64,000 nucleotides of DNA, taken from Pseudeuparius sepicola. Its lineage: Eukaryota > Arthropoda > Insecta > Coleoptera > Anthribidae. Every line of letters begins with the position of its first letter. The stretch's first letter is position 1. Shown here piece after piece: positions 45,820 through 57,435 of the stretch. The position numbers were made by a program, and so were the translations under genes. Below the pieces are notes generated by a model, which ran no database searches, was not told the DNA's origin, and saw only the letters and a list, made by a program, of their open reading frames with translations. The DNA is taken from the NCBI GenBank assembly GCA_963920635.1, contig OY987303.1, forward strand, positions 45,011,223 through 45,075,222. The letters run 5' to 3'.

Positions 45820-46189
45820 TATTTTTTCATAACCCCTCAAATTTTACTTAATTTCAGTTAACCGGTTGATTCGCCATCATGCAACACTAACGACCATTTA
45901 TCCAACTTTGATAAAACAACCAAACTCTCTACAATTTTGTTTTGAAGAAACATTTTCCTAAAGTTACTACTTGTTAGTCAAGGCTTTTTTCTAGAAAAAG
46001 TCGAATTTAACAAGAGGAGGAGGAATTCCTATAGGTAGGCAGGTACCTACATTCCTAGCAAGACATCGCTATTTGTTCCTTGTTCATTATAACAGAAGAA
46101 AACTATCTGCCAACTATTTTAAATTGCGCAGTGCTACCTAATAACGTGTCAATGGAATTTTCCTTGCTCCAAATAATCGTCAACCAACG
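45820..46189. other. Gene-free stretch
   Basis: No gene is recognised. Confidence 0.45.
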
Positions 46190-46560
46190 CCATTAGCTTG
46201 GGAACAGAACAGCTATGCTGAATGAGCCGGTAACCGCGACCAGGTACCGAGCGCCGGGCAAAGACACCTCGAACGGAATACCTTCGCTCGCCGGCTCGCC
46301 GGCTCGCCGCGTTCGGCTAGGAGAATAATAATTATTGTTCTCGCGTTCACCTCTTTGTCGTAAGAATGCCAAGATCACGGTCTGTGTCGCGGGGTTGCCG
46401 CTCGCGCCCGCAACCGGCCAAGCACGAACGGAGGTTGCGCCGGCAACCATCATTAACGCAGTTGCGTATGGCCGTGGCGTAACAGACGCGAAGCCTGTGG
46501 CCCGTGCGGTAACAACAGCTTTTGTTATGAGGAGATTCTGCAAGAATCCACGGGCACCTC
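46190..46560. promoter_or_regulatory. GC-rich, CpG-dense island of unknown role
   Basis: Against an AT-rich background this block is rich in CpG, with CGCTCGCCGGCTCGCCGGCT and GTTGCCGCTCGCGCCC. Long frames are open on both strands (46193-46543 minus and 46335-46652 plus), as expected in GC-rich DNA. Neither translation matches a family I know. On the minus strand TTCTTGCAG precedes 46540, a splice-acceptor-like site. It may be a distal exon or promoter. Confidence 0.35.
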
Positions 46561-46705
46561 TAAACCGTCGTGAAGAGATGTTGATAATCTTCCACTTATT
46601 CGCTTTAAACGAGGTGGCTAGTCTTTGGCTTCATTCGAAATACACCAACTAGACACTAGACGTAGATGTGAAATAGAACTTGCACTGATCTGCAAGTGAT
46701 GCGTC

Positions 46706-46985
46706 TGGTTGATAGCGCCACCAAAGGATGTCAAGAAAAGATGAGCATCTGAACTTGTCTTGTTGATATATCCAAAGCCTTTGCGGGAGCGGGGCTACCT
46801 ATATGGATTTTTGGGTTTTTTGAGTCCCAAAGTAAATGTAGAAGATAGATAGATTTGTATCTGCTGTAAGAAATATAAAGTCTGGTGTTCCGCAAGGCTC
46901 TGTTGTTGTTAATAGGGCTTGGTCCATTATATCTTTACATCAGTGATGTCTCTAGTCTAGTCTAGTCCTCGCACTTGGTCAATCA
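46706..46985 (+). pseudogene. LINE reverse transcriptase fossil
   Basis: Pieces in order on the plus strand read LVDISKAF (from 46759), then IKSGVPQGSV, then LGPLYLYISDVSS. These are the successive palm motifs of a non-LTR reverse transcriptase, also seen in the better copy at 37063. The pieces are in different frames with stops and small indels between them. No YADD motif is evident downstream. It is much older than the 37063 copy. Confidence 0.75.
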
Positions 46986-46989
46986 CATA

Positions 46990-47650
46990 GAATAGACACA
47001 TTTTTACATAATGATAGGTAGGTACAAAGACGTCTCTTATGGAAAATAAAATATAATGGGAAGAAACCTCTAGCAATAAGTCTACCTAAGAAAAGACGAA
47101 ACATTAAGACCAGAAAAGCTATACCAATCAAAAATTGCAAAGAACGGCTTCCAAATTATTTACATAAGAATAATTTGTGATAAGAGGTCAATTTTGACTT
47201 GTTGATCCTTGATCAGCATGCATGCAGACGCAACCAGAGGCTATCGCAAGTATTTGCTATTGGGTACATACATTTTTTGGTATTTAAATGTAGAAAGATT
47301 GCGAATATTTCAAATTCAAAATTAATAAGAAAGACTAGATGTTCGCCTACCTATTTTTAATTACCGTTTTCAATATCTGCAGTATTTGTATTTCGTGTTG
47401 CAAATACTTCGCAAAAATATTTAGTATTTCGATACTTTTATAGTACCTATACACCATAAACATATCTAGTTGAAAATAGATTTAACCACATATACAAAAA
47501 AATAAAGAACAAAAATATATAGATATAGAAATTTAAAAAATATATAGATATAAGTATGCAACTTACAATGGCCTGTGTCGTACTTTTTGTAGTCATGATC
47601 TTGCTCGTGTTCTCTCAGACGTAGCGGTGTTATACATACGTATATAATAG
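46990..47650. other. Gene-free AT-rich stretch
   Basis: TATATAGATATAG low-complexity sequence lies near 47500-47550. No gene is recognised. Confidence 0.45.
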
Positions 47651-47654
47651 GTAC

Positions 47655-48330
47655 GAGAAAAACTGATAATGAGCATAAGCAATCAAAGTTAACAAAAAAA
47701 CAAACTAGTAACCACATACGCGTGTTTCATGCCAATTGGCGATCATCAGTAGGGTGTAACATCAACCAAATCAAAAAGATATGCATGATTTGTCAGTCAG
47801 CTCAGCCCTGGATTTGGGGTTTGTACTAACATCGCCGCGGAGGCTGCTAAAGCGACCCCCGTGGAAATCTTTATAACCCAAGATACAATGACAACAAGGA
47901 TGTAAGATTGTGAGTGTAAATGTATTTACAAGAAAAAGTGATAATGAGCATAAGCATTCAAAGTTGACAAAAAAAGTAGTAACCGCATACACGCGTTTCA
48001 TGCTATTTGTCCAGGCAGGAGCCAAGAGCACATTTGCAGCTTCAGTCAGCACATCCGCTGGCGATGTTAGTACAAGCCCCAAATCCAGGGAATGTGCTGA
48101 CTGAAGGTGCAAATGTGCTGTTGGCTCCTGCCTGGATTTCATTTGTTGCTTCCCAAATCTTGCCTATCTTTTTGATTTGGTTGATGTTATGCTGTACTGA
48201 TGATTGCCAAATAGCATGAAACACGTATATTCGGCTACTAGTTTTATTTTTGTTAACTTTAAATGCTTATGCCCATTATCACTTTTTCTTGTAAATACAT
48301 TTACACTCACATTCTTAAATCCTTCTTGTT
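47655..48330. mobile_element. Repeat family S, two tandem partial copies
   Basis: Two adjacent members occur, at about 47655-47875 and 47876-48330. Both contain AACTGATAATGAGCAT or AAAGTGATAATGAGCATAAG, CGTGTTTCATGC and GATGTTAGTACAAGCCCC-type blocks. The second has facing ends (GTGATAATGAGCATAAGC and GCTTATGCCCATTATCAC). A central inverted repeat, GTCCAGGCAGGAGCCAAGAG against TTGGCTCCTGCCTGGA, spans 48009-48136. Confidence 0.7.
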
Positions 48331-48372
48331 ATATAGATACGCATACATCTACCACGATGTATGGCAGATGTA

Positions 48373-49886
48373 CAGGATGGGCCAAATTGGACACTTTTAA
48401 AGAAAAACTCCTATTTTTGACGGAGATAGACGAAAACTGATATCGGTGTCTGAGGCTCATTTTTTATGATAAACTTAATGGCGAAAACCGCAAATCGATA
48501 TCTGTCACTGTTCTTGAGTTACAGGGCGTTTTTCGAAAATGTGCGTTTTCGAAAAGTGGCCGTAACTTTTTTCGGGTTGAAAATTTTGTGTTTCTGTAAA
48601 AACATTCTTAAAACCCTTTTTTACGTAGAATCCAATGCTGCAATGCTACATTTTTTTTCTAGTCAATATTTTAAGAGTTACGGATAAAAAATATGATTTT
48701 TTAATGGAACACCCTGTATGTTTTCGCATTTTTTAATAGAGCAAAAAATTACCATTCCAAAAATATCTAATACTTAATGATTTACTTAAGTAGTTATCAA
48801 TTACTAATAGCTTTTATGATTTCATGTGTATAATTGGAAGCACGTCCTTTCAACAAGTAGGCTTTGGACGGTGAGACAATGAAACAATCGTGGAAAACTG
48901 TTTGCTATTACCTACCTGTCAAATTTTCAGTTAGGCTATTTAGGCAGGTAACGAAAAATGGGATATGATAGTCTGTTTTATCATAGTTTTATACAATCCG
49001 GGGAAAATCAGATGCAACGAGCAATTTATACTACAAGCGGTATCCAGAGAAAAGACATCCTTTCAAGCACATTTCTGCAAGATTGCGACACAATTTGGTT
49101 AATAGTGTTAGAGTAATAGTTAATAGATTTGATTAATAGTAGGCCGAAAAGGTAAGTACGAGGTACGGGTTAAACAGAGAGAGGCATATTCCCCGGATAG
49201 TATAAAACAGACTATCATATCCCATTTTTCATAACATTCAAATTTAATTGTAGGTATGTTATAAGGTATAAAGTTTATAAATTACACCAAAATAGAAAAG
49301 TCTTTACCCTGCCTAAACAGCCTAACTGAAAATTTGACAGGTAGGTAACAGTAAACATTTTTCCACGATTGTTTCATTGTCTCACCGTCCAAAGCTTACT
49401 TGTTGAAAGGGCGTGCTTCCAATTATACACATGAAATCATAAAAGCTATTAGTAATTGATAACGACTTAAGTAAATCATTAAGTAGGTATTATATATTTT
49501 TGGAATGGTAATTTTTTGCTCTATTAAAAAATGCAAAAATATACAGGGTGTTCTATTTAAAAAATAATATTTTTTTATCCGTAACTCGTAAACCATTGAC
49601 TAGAAAAAAAATGTATTAGCAGCATTGGATTCTACGTAAAAAAGTGCTTCAAGAATGTTTTTACAGAAACACAACATTTTCAACCCGAAAAAGTTACGGC
49701 CACTTTTCGAAAACGCACATTTTCGAAAAACGCTCTGTAACTCAAGAACGGTAACAGATATCGATTTACGGTTTTCGCCATTAAGTTTATCATAAAAAAT
49801 GAACCTCAGACACCGATATCAGTTTTCGTCTATCTCCGTCAAAAATAGGAGTTTCCCTTTAAAAGTGTCCAATTTGGCCCACCCTG
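48373..49886. mobile_element. Giant compound foldback, ~1.5 kb
   Basis: Flanking TA (48371-48372 and 49887-49888) and ends CAGGATGGGCCAAATTGG and CCAATTTGGCCCACCCTG. The outer ~345-base arms (48373-48717 and about 49543-49886) each also end internally in a GTTCC/CACCCTGTA-type terminus, so each looks like a full unit. Between them is a second palindromic unit with ~270-base arms (TTTTTAATAGAGCAAAAAAT, CCTTTCAACAAGTAGGCTTT-like, GTGAGACAATGAAACAATCG, CATTTTTCGTTACC-like) and a ~240-base unpaired centre. No coding capacity. A transcript across it would form very long double-stranded RNA. Confidence 0.88.
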
Positions 49887-49889
49887 TAC

Positions 49890-51555
49890 TGTTGGCCTCC
49901 TGTGAAAATAATTTCGTGTTGATCTAATTGCCTCTTCTCCTTTAGATAGATGATGTGACAAAGTTGTTCTTATACGGCACTTCAGGTACGATGTTTATGA
50001 GGCTTTGTAAGTGTACTTCTAACTGTTCAGTTCATATTGTTGATGTTCATGTTGTTCCAATTCACTGCCCCCAAGGAACAGCTGAGTCTGTACTGTGTTG
50101 AGGGCCTTAAAAATGTCCCGTCGTTAAATCAGTTTGAATCGCTTGTCTTTCTGTTTTGTAGAATTCGGTAGTAATTTTACTTTACTTTCTAATAAGTACA
50201 AGGTGAGAATGCATTTTTTAATTGCAAATGTGTAACTATAGAGAGCATTTGACGAGCTTTATTTTGATATTAAGATACAAAAACCCACAAAGAAATAAAA
50301 CAATTCATTAACATTGTCGTGCCTTGAGGATGTTATAAATTATAAATAGTGTTAAAGTGTGATATATCAAATTGTTTCCATCCCGTTTGTAGCTTTCTCC
50401 ACGTCAGATTTCTTGCTTTTATTAAAAATTGTGTAGAATGTCATTTTGATAACAATTTTTGATATTATGAGAAGACCTGATACTTTTTTTCAAGATGAAA
50501 TAATCATATTTTATATGTTTTATACAAGATATATGCATATAATTTGAAATAAAAAAGTTATTGTATTTGCTATTTTTATTTTAAGATCACAATCCTGCTC
50601 AAAATCCTGTTGCAGTAATGGGGAGATGATTATAGTGACGAATACTTACATAGTTTGATCGAAATATAACAAATCATTGATGATGACATGCGACATCTTT
50701 TCACGGTATAATCTATAAATGTATTATTATTATTTTATTAATAGAGATACCTGTAAAGGGTGGAAGTAATTATTATGATACGTGTTACTAAATTGCTAAT
50801 ATTCTTCCTGGAATTTTCAACGTTCCCGTGCTATAGACCACCCACATGTTGTAAGCTGGGATACCAGTGGATATTGGTCTTACATTTTTTACTTTTTCAT
50901 TGTTCGCAATTACCTGCCTACTGGTTGGAGTAGTTATTAGATCTGTTCATATTACATAACGCGGTAATTAAAAATACATTATAGATTATATGTTTTCGTT
51001 GTAATAATATATTATATGTTTTATATTCGCAAAATATTTAAATATGAAAAACAGTGGAACTTATATAATCTGCTTAGTGCCTTAAGAAAAAGTTATGTCA
51101 TTGAATTTATTAAAATTCAATTCATTTGCAAATCTAGTTCAGATTGTTAACTGTTATTTAAGTAAAATGAACGTTTACAGTTAAATTCCTTTGTTAAAAT
51201 ACGGAATGATGTAATCCAGAGAAATTCTTATAAAGAATATAATTGTAGTTTAAATTTCAAAGAAGATTATTGTTATTGTTTTGCCTATGAAATGTAAAAT
51301 TTCATGAATCCGAGCTTTCATATGATCAATCAGAAGAGAGCACATCCGCGCAATTGGGTTAATTGGAATTAAGGAATTAATTAAGAAATCTATAGCAATC
51401 TTTTCCAAGACTATTCCCTATTTGTCAAATATAAAATAAAATAAAAAATAGGTAGATATAACGATATTAGTGAGTAAACTACAGAATTTCATATTGAGGG
51501 CAAAATTACAGCCCATGTAATAATTTGCCAAACCCATTCACAAATTATTGTTCAA
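49890..51555. other. Gene-free AT-rich stretch
   Basis: No gene, RNA gene or confident repeat is recognised in this ~1.7 kb, one of the longest element-free parts of the ovo upstream region. Confidence 0.5.
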
Positions 51556-51558
51556 TAG

Positions 51559-51803
51559 CAGTGGCGGTCCCATAGGGGAGGGGGGACTCCAGCCTCCCCT
51601 CATGGCGTGAGATGTTAGAGTTAACAAGGAAATAGTTGAATCACCTAATATTTTTTGCTCAAACAAGTTTGTTTTTTTCATTTGTTTCAACTGTTTACAT
51701 GGAAAATTAAAAAAAAAAATTGGCTGCAACGCAATTTTTAATGACAAACATTATATAATAATGATGAAAAAAACATCCTGACAAAATTCTGGGACCGCCA
51801 TTG
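51559..51803. mobile_element. hAT-like MITE, CARTGGCGGTCCCA ends
   Basis: The left end CAGTGGCGGTCCCA and right end TGGGACCGCCATTG are complementary at 13 of 14 positions. The interior is AT-rich and 245 bases long overall. The flanking octamers (TTCAATAG and TCAAATTG) are only partly alike, so the target duplication has decayed or the assignment is imperfect. Confidence 0.65.
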
Positions 51804-51809
51804 TCAAAT

Positions 51810-54010
51810 TGCCAAATAACGAGATAAATAAAAAAAGGACTTAAAATCACAATACCAAAATGGTATTAAATGAATAAAATAAATATATTTAACTTCGTAT
51901 CGAACCTAACCAACTCGAAAAAACATGGTGTTAATAATGGTACATATCCCAATAACAATAGCTAACGTGAAAACAGAGCCAATAATGCGTTATACCATAG
52001 ACAAAGCTATACATAGACCGTCAGACACATTTCGACGCACACCAAATATTTTGCTTAAAATTGTGTATAAATAGTAAAAACTAAATTAAAATAGTTAAGT
52101 GTAAATATAGGTACTTTCACTCAAGCGCAAGGCAGAACACAGTGCTCCTAGCGACAGAGTGAAAAAATCAAAACGACAAAGCTATGATGAAAAATACCCC
52201 CCCATCTCATCAAAAACTACCACCTACGAGTTTTGCAAGCACTAGCTTCCCGATGAAAAATAACTTAAATATACAAAATTGGAGATTTCTAGAGCAGACA
52301 ATTTTTTAGATATTAAAAAAATGTGTAATTTCTCATGCACATTTAAAGAGGCATATATTCAATTTGTTTACCCTTGTTCCGGGACACCCTGTATTTGTCT
52401 CCACACAATTTAAAATTTTCTGTTTTAATATATTTTTTATATTTGCAAAATTACTGACCTAAATGATGTTGGATTCTTGGAAACTATAAGTCTAACTGGA
52501 TGGGGTTATGTTTATTACAATATTTAGGAACAATAATTGAGTGTGTTTGCTAACACAACATGGTTAATTTCTATTCTAAAATTTAAGGTTGTGTTTTTAA
52601 AAAAATCCGAATTACTTAGTCACCATACTGTGCATTTATTACTAACTTGTTATTCTTTTCTGTTGGCCGCTTTTGGTGATATATTGCCATCGGTGTAACG
52701 GGAAAATATCTATTTTGAGTTAACCGCAATTATGTCAGGCAGGCGGTTGATGCGTGTAGGAGAATATATAATATATATCGCGCGAATATGCCTGGCCTTT
52801 GCAACGGTTTTTTAAAAATGAAATTGTCGGCATGTCTGCTGAACGACCTTCATGTTGGTGTTGTTTGTTGGTGTTGGTTACTGTATATTATTGGCGATTC
52901 AACTGCAAATTCAATATTAACTTATTCAAGATTTTTTGATACACCTGTTGACATTGATACACCTACTGATAATCGATTTAATAATATAACTGCCATTTTT
53001 TCGACCTATCACGAAGAGTATTTATAATACTTCAGAGAGTTAATTGAAATATGGGAAACGATCAAGCTAAAATAAATCATAAAAACGCCTATAGACTACA
53101 ATTTTTTATTTTAGTTACTTTTCTTTATTCCGAGACACTTCAACGACCATAAAAATATGTATATTTTATGGTATAATTTTTTATTCAGAGCCACCTCGTT
53201 ATCGTGATACATGGTGCTTAAATTCTCAAAAAATTTCTATTTTTTTTTTCAACCAATGATATTCAAACGAAATTTGGTAAACATCTAAGCATTGGTCAAA
53301 CATACTGATATAAATTCCTCTACGTTACAGGATTTTATTTTGGGCACTAATTGTTTAAAAAAATTCGAAACAAGAACTCTCTTGGCATATTTTTGTATCT
53401 GCCAGAGTTTCATGGCAAATTTGATTTATCGTTTGTTTTTACACTTAAGAAAAAAAAATTATTCTATTTGGAAAAAAATTACATTTCAGATTTCTATTTA
53501 GCCAGAACTGACAAGAAATAAGAACTGACTGAAATATCATAATAATTCAGCAAAACAATAATGTCACCATAGCCATACATATGTATTTTTTATAACCGAA
53601 AGTTTTTATTTTCCCGAGCATAACACTTTGTTTAACAATCCTCTGGGCAAATACAAATCTGAAGATGTCATTTCTTCAATTTAAATAATTTTGTTTCTGG
53701 AATTTCAAAAAAGAGTAGTGACCGAAAATATTATAAATGAAGTAAAATAATGGGGATTTCAGCCAAAATTATGTATTATTTATTCTTTACAATGAACCAA
53801 GCTTTCGGCCATATTTTTGGCCTTCGTCAGTGCTAAAATAGTGTTAGGTAAAATATATTATTGAGTAAGGATTATTTATATAATATTATATAAATATTAT
53901 ATTTTTCATGAATGTATGGGAGATACAAAAAAACTCAAGAGGCACTTTTTCTTTAAAATAAGAAAAATTATCCCCATATGTTGGAATAGTTATTTATATA
54001 CCAAGGCATT
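51810..54010. other. Gene-free stretch with diverged Tc1-like pieces
   Basis: It contains an unpaired terminus GGGACACCCTGTATT near 52380, and the 53195-53290 relative of the 39160-39560 fragment. A GCTTTCGGCCATATTTTTGG-CCTTCGTCAG motif lies at about 53802. No gene is recognised. Confidence 0.45.
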
Positions 54011-54219
54011 TTGATGGGCGATAGCTTCACGTCTGATGTTTGATGTTTACATCTCGCCAAGCCCTACTTATTGAAAAAATCGTACTTCACTGTCGATTTT
54101 TGAGCTTTTAATGACGTTTTTGAGACACTTCACTGCCGATTTCAAGAAAATACATTTTTTAAGGGTATTATCAGATTTTTTTTATGAAATAATTAAAAAA
54201 ATTTCGTTTGAATATCTTT

Positions 54220-54356
54220 AAGCAAATGGCAACGAAGACAAAATAATAGTAATTGCCCCCCTCCCCGCACAAGCATGTGGTTCCTTCTGAGCTACTTCTA
54301 GTTTGGAGTATTGTGAGGGTGAGAATTATTATTATTATTATTATATTATTATTATG
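54220..54356 (+). mobile_element. Retroposon 3' fragment with (ATT)n tail, copy 3
   Basis: It runs GCAAATGGCAACGAAGACAA, CCCCCTCCCCGCACAAGCAT, GTTTGGAGTATTGTGAGGGT and an ATT microsatellite, matching the 3' half of the 10088 copy. Confidence 0.7.
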
Positions 54357-54364
54357 TGACAAAA

Positions 54365-54760
54365 GAAGTTGATTTTTTTTGGGAATTTAAACACTATGCA
54401 CTAAAATTCTGAAAAAAATATTTTATCTAGAAAAAATCAAAAATCTACTTTTTTATCCTGCTGGAAATTTTTTCTCAATTTTTGTCTAGTTTTTTACCCC
54501 AATATTGCAGAAAATACCTGGTTACAACCGAATTAGGAATAAAACTGTATATATCTATACAGTTTTATATATCTATACAGTTTTATTCCTAATTCGGTTG
54601 TAACCAGGTATTTTCTGCAATATTGGGGTAAAAAACTAGACAAAAATTGAGAAAAAATTTCCAGCAGGATAAAAAAGTAGATTTTTGATTTTTTCTAGAT
54701 AAAATATTTTTTTCAGAATTTTAGTGCATAGTGTTTAAATTCCCAAAAAAAATCAACTTC
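54365..54760. repeat. Perfect palindrome: two identical 187-bp arms, 22-base loop
   Basis: Position-by-position comparison of 54365-54551 with the reverse complement of 54574-54760 shows no difference over 187 bases. The loop is 54552-54573. Similarity fades within ~10 bases outside the arms. Other foldbacks in this window are clearly more diverged. Confidence 0.93.
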
Positions 54761-55689
54761 TTCTGTCGTTTAGGCGAACTCCATTATCAATATATGGAAA
54801 TTTATTTTATGAACGCGACCTTTCACTTTAACGAAGACCCTACCACTTTTATATCACACATTCCTTTTAAAAAACTCGTTAAGTAGGTTTAATCTTTTCT
54901 ATGTGAAGTCATGATAAATACAAATACACTAGATATCCATAAAAGCCTTATGGTATTCATAGTTGTTTGTTAAGCCACTAAGAAACTCTAGAGGTTTGAC
55001 AAGATATTTCTTTTAAATAACCAATTTTTTGCGTTCTTTCTGTTTACTACAAGTAATTAAAAAGTACCTACTACTTTTAAACCATAAATACACGCAACAA
55101 CAAAAATAAAGATACCAATATTTTTTAAAAGGCAGTAAAATATCATATTTAAATGATTTTTTTGTTAAAAATATGAAGAATATTTTCTATTGGTTGATGA
55201 TAATGCAACATTTAGTAGAAAGAAAATAAATGTTACACTGTGTAATTTTAATAGGGCAAGTTTATTTGAAAAGTTTATTCTAAGATTACTACTATTACTA
55301 TATGATTACTAAGATAAATATCTTTTTCTTGAAATCGGCATTAAAATGTCCCAAAATCGTCATTAAAAGCACAGAAATCGTACAATAATGTAGCCCATTA
55401 TTGTACGATTTTTTCAATAAGTAGGCCTTGGCGAGATGTAAACATCAAACGTCAGACGCGGAGAAATCGCCCGTCAAAAGTGACCAAATATTCAAAACCC
55501 GGCCGATAAAGGCTCATTTAACTTTTCGTACACATTGAGAAATTGTTTCCTGAAGCGCAATCCTTCAGTATACATATTTTAGTAAATTTGAAAATCAATA
55601 GATTTGTTGTGTATAGGCTGCACAAGAAGCAGCAGTTTGGTTTTTCTGTCAGAAGGTGCCGTACATCATTATAGTTGTCCTAGAAATTG

Positions 55690-55775
55690 TTCGAATCCGA
55701 ATCCGAATCCTAGGTAGAGCGATCGGTAAAGTCAAGCAACGCCGCGCGTAGTCGGTTCGTGGACGGGTGATCCCT
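55690..55775 (+). repeat. 5S rRNA-like segment (possible SINE3-type fossil)
   Basis: AGAGCGATCGGTAAAGTCAA-GCAACGCCGCGCG-TAGTCGGTTCGTGGACGGGTGA lines up with the 3' half of 5S rRNA (GATCACCGAAGTTAAGCAAC...GGTACTTGGATGGGTGACC) in order and spacing. It starts only after the first third of 5S and is followed by a TTATTATTATT tail. That suggests a 5S-derived retroposon rather than a working gene. Confidence 0.45.
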
Positions 55776-55832
55776 TATTATTATTTTCTTGCCTAATATA
55801 ACATTTTTTTTCCGATTTCAAGAAAAATATAA

Positions 55833-55954
55833 TATGTACCTCGGCACTGAAGTTCTTTTTATGACTCATGTGGTTTATTTGCCTCGGCCAGAGGCCTCAG
55901 CAACTAAACTCCACATGAGTCATAAAAAGTTGAACTTCAGTGCCTTGGTACATA
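55833..55954. repeat. Hairpin with TATGTACC...GCACTGAAGTT arms
   Basis: The left arm TATGTACCTCGGCACTGAAG continues TTCTTTTTATGACTCATGTGG and the right arm is its near reverse complement (~40 bp). The loop includes GCCTCGGCCAGAGGC, itself palindromic. It resembles the smaller hairpin at 21083-21141. Confidence 0.75.
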
Positions 55955-56124
55955 AATAACTGTTCTACTCCAGTCTTGCTTATAAAGCAAAATATTTCAG
56001 TTCATTTTTCAAAAAATACCTGACAACTCAAAAAATATTATTTACCATGAAACCATAACAGATGCGAAGAATATATATATACCTAATTTTTTATTGTTTG
56101 CAGTTAAAATCTACATTATTATAC

Positions 56125-57218
56125 AGAGTCATTGAGTTCTTTCTAAAATAATAATAATAATAATAATAATTTTATTCTCCAAAAGTGTACATAACATATA
56201 TCCATGCTTTCATGTTTATATAAAATATTATACAGTGATATGCTCAAACAACCTAGAAAAAGGACGAAAGTCCAGCTTTTGCCAAGTGACAAAGCTGATC
56301 AACTTAAACCAACTAAAAAAATGAAACTTGCTTACAAAAAACATTAACTTAACCGAACTGAGAGAGCGTGCAATAATTAACATAGGCCCACGAATTGCAA
56401 AGTCATTAGGTGCATTTTAAACGAATTTTGAAGGCATTAACATAAAAAGATTTCAGTGTGGAGTTAATACCATTATATCATTATATATTTTGTAAATATA
56501 TCGTGTGTATAAAGGACCGTTCTTATGTTGAAGTTTTGTGAACAGGTGGTGTCAAAGTTCTTCAAAATCTAAAACTACCCACTTCTTAAGGAAATACACC
56601 AAGAAAAACAATTTTTGAAGCTTATTCGTTAACACTATTTTTAACACTATTCAAGCTATTGATTCTTCGAACGATCCATTGGTTAATTTTTTAATATTTT
56701 TGGAGTGAGATTTGCAGACCTTATCTTTTAAATGTCCCCAAACGAAAAAATCTAAAAGGAGTTTGGTAGATCAAAGATAGTAAGATTGGGGCTTTGTGGC
56801 GTTTCTGCTTCAATGTAAACCGTCATTTTTTATTGGTGTGTTCAGTCTTGATTCTACAAAGGGCAGGTGTACTACAGTACCTATCTTGTACGGTCAATAA
56901 TGGCTGTATTTTAATAGAACATATTTTATTGTCTTTTACAAATTTTAGCTGACAAATTATTTTTTTTGACTGACTCCTTCTTTTGTTTCTTTTTACTAGG
57001 TCGTCCATTTGGCTGCTACCATTGGAGGCAACATTCTTCCCCTTGGCACAGTCACTTAGCTTGTACCATAAGAGGCACCAGCAGGCATTATAACACTTCA
57101 AACATCTTAAGAAAATGTATTCATATCATATCATACTGGCCGGCAACTGGGCGTTGGCGGCGTTGGCTGTCAGAGACTTAGCGCATCAGATTTTTTACAT
57201 CATGACTGAATCACCCTG
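56125..57218 (-). mobile_element. Decayed mariner-like element with a transposase fossil
   Basis: The right end is TGAATCACCCTG-TA at 57218. A possible left end, TACAGAGTCATTGAG, lies near 56122. An AAT microsatellite lies at about 56148-56172. The minus strand in between retains a transposase remnant. The left boundary is uncertain. Confidence 0.45.
56560..56790 (-). pseudogene. Tc1/mariner transposase C-terminal fossil
   Basis: The minus-strand translation from 56751 gives DFFVWGHLKDKVCKSHSKNI-KKLTN, matching LDFFLWGHLKNKVYKNRPENVEE of the 21935 element. The D is the third catalytic acid. Upstream the frame is shifted (a TP-like remnant before DFF) and downstream there are stops. It is too short to be functional. 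Confidence 0.65.
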
Positions 57219-57435
57219 TATTAATATCTTTCGTTTACAAAATCCCAATTTGCCGCGAAATGATATTCTGATAGGGTTTTACTGGTAGGTCTTCAAGAAC
57301 ATTTTCAAATTATGGCACACCAAACCTCAAATGTTTTTCTCTCTTTCTTTGACAGCAATATCACAAGGAATATTTCTGGCTAGGGGGGGGGGGTTACAAA
57401 AAATAAGGTAAATCTAATGACGTCAGATTCTTTGG

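Larger units (their letters stand above)
54011..55487. mobile_element. Large foldback with internal insertions
   Basis: The left arm 54011-54165 (TTGATGGGCGATAGC, CGTCTGATGTTTGATGTTTA, CATCTCGCCAAG, CTTATTGAAAAAATCGTAC) recurs inverted at 55325-55487 (CGCCCGTCAA end). Inside lie a retroposon tail (54220-54356) and the perfect palindrome at 54365-54760. No coding capacity. Confidence 0.7.

Noticed and set aside
46193..46652. Long open frames on both strands of a GC-rich patch
   Set aside because: GC-rich DNA lacks stops; neither translation has a recognisable domain or start context. Kept only as an island.
56823..57181. Overlapping frames that might be a transposase N-terminus
   Set aside because: No helix-turn-helix pattern or mariner start motif could be read; only the C-terminal fossil at 56560-56790 is supported.
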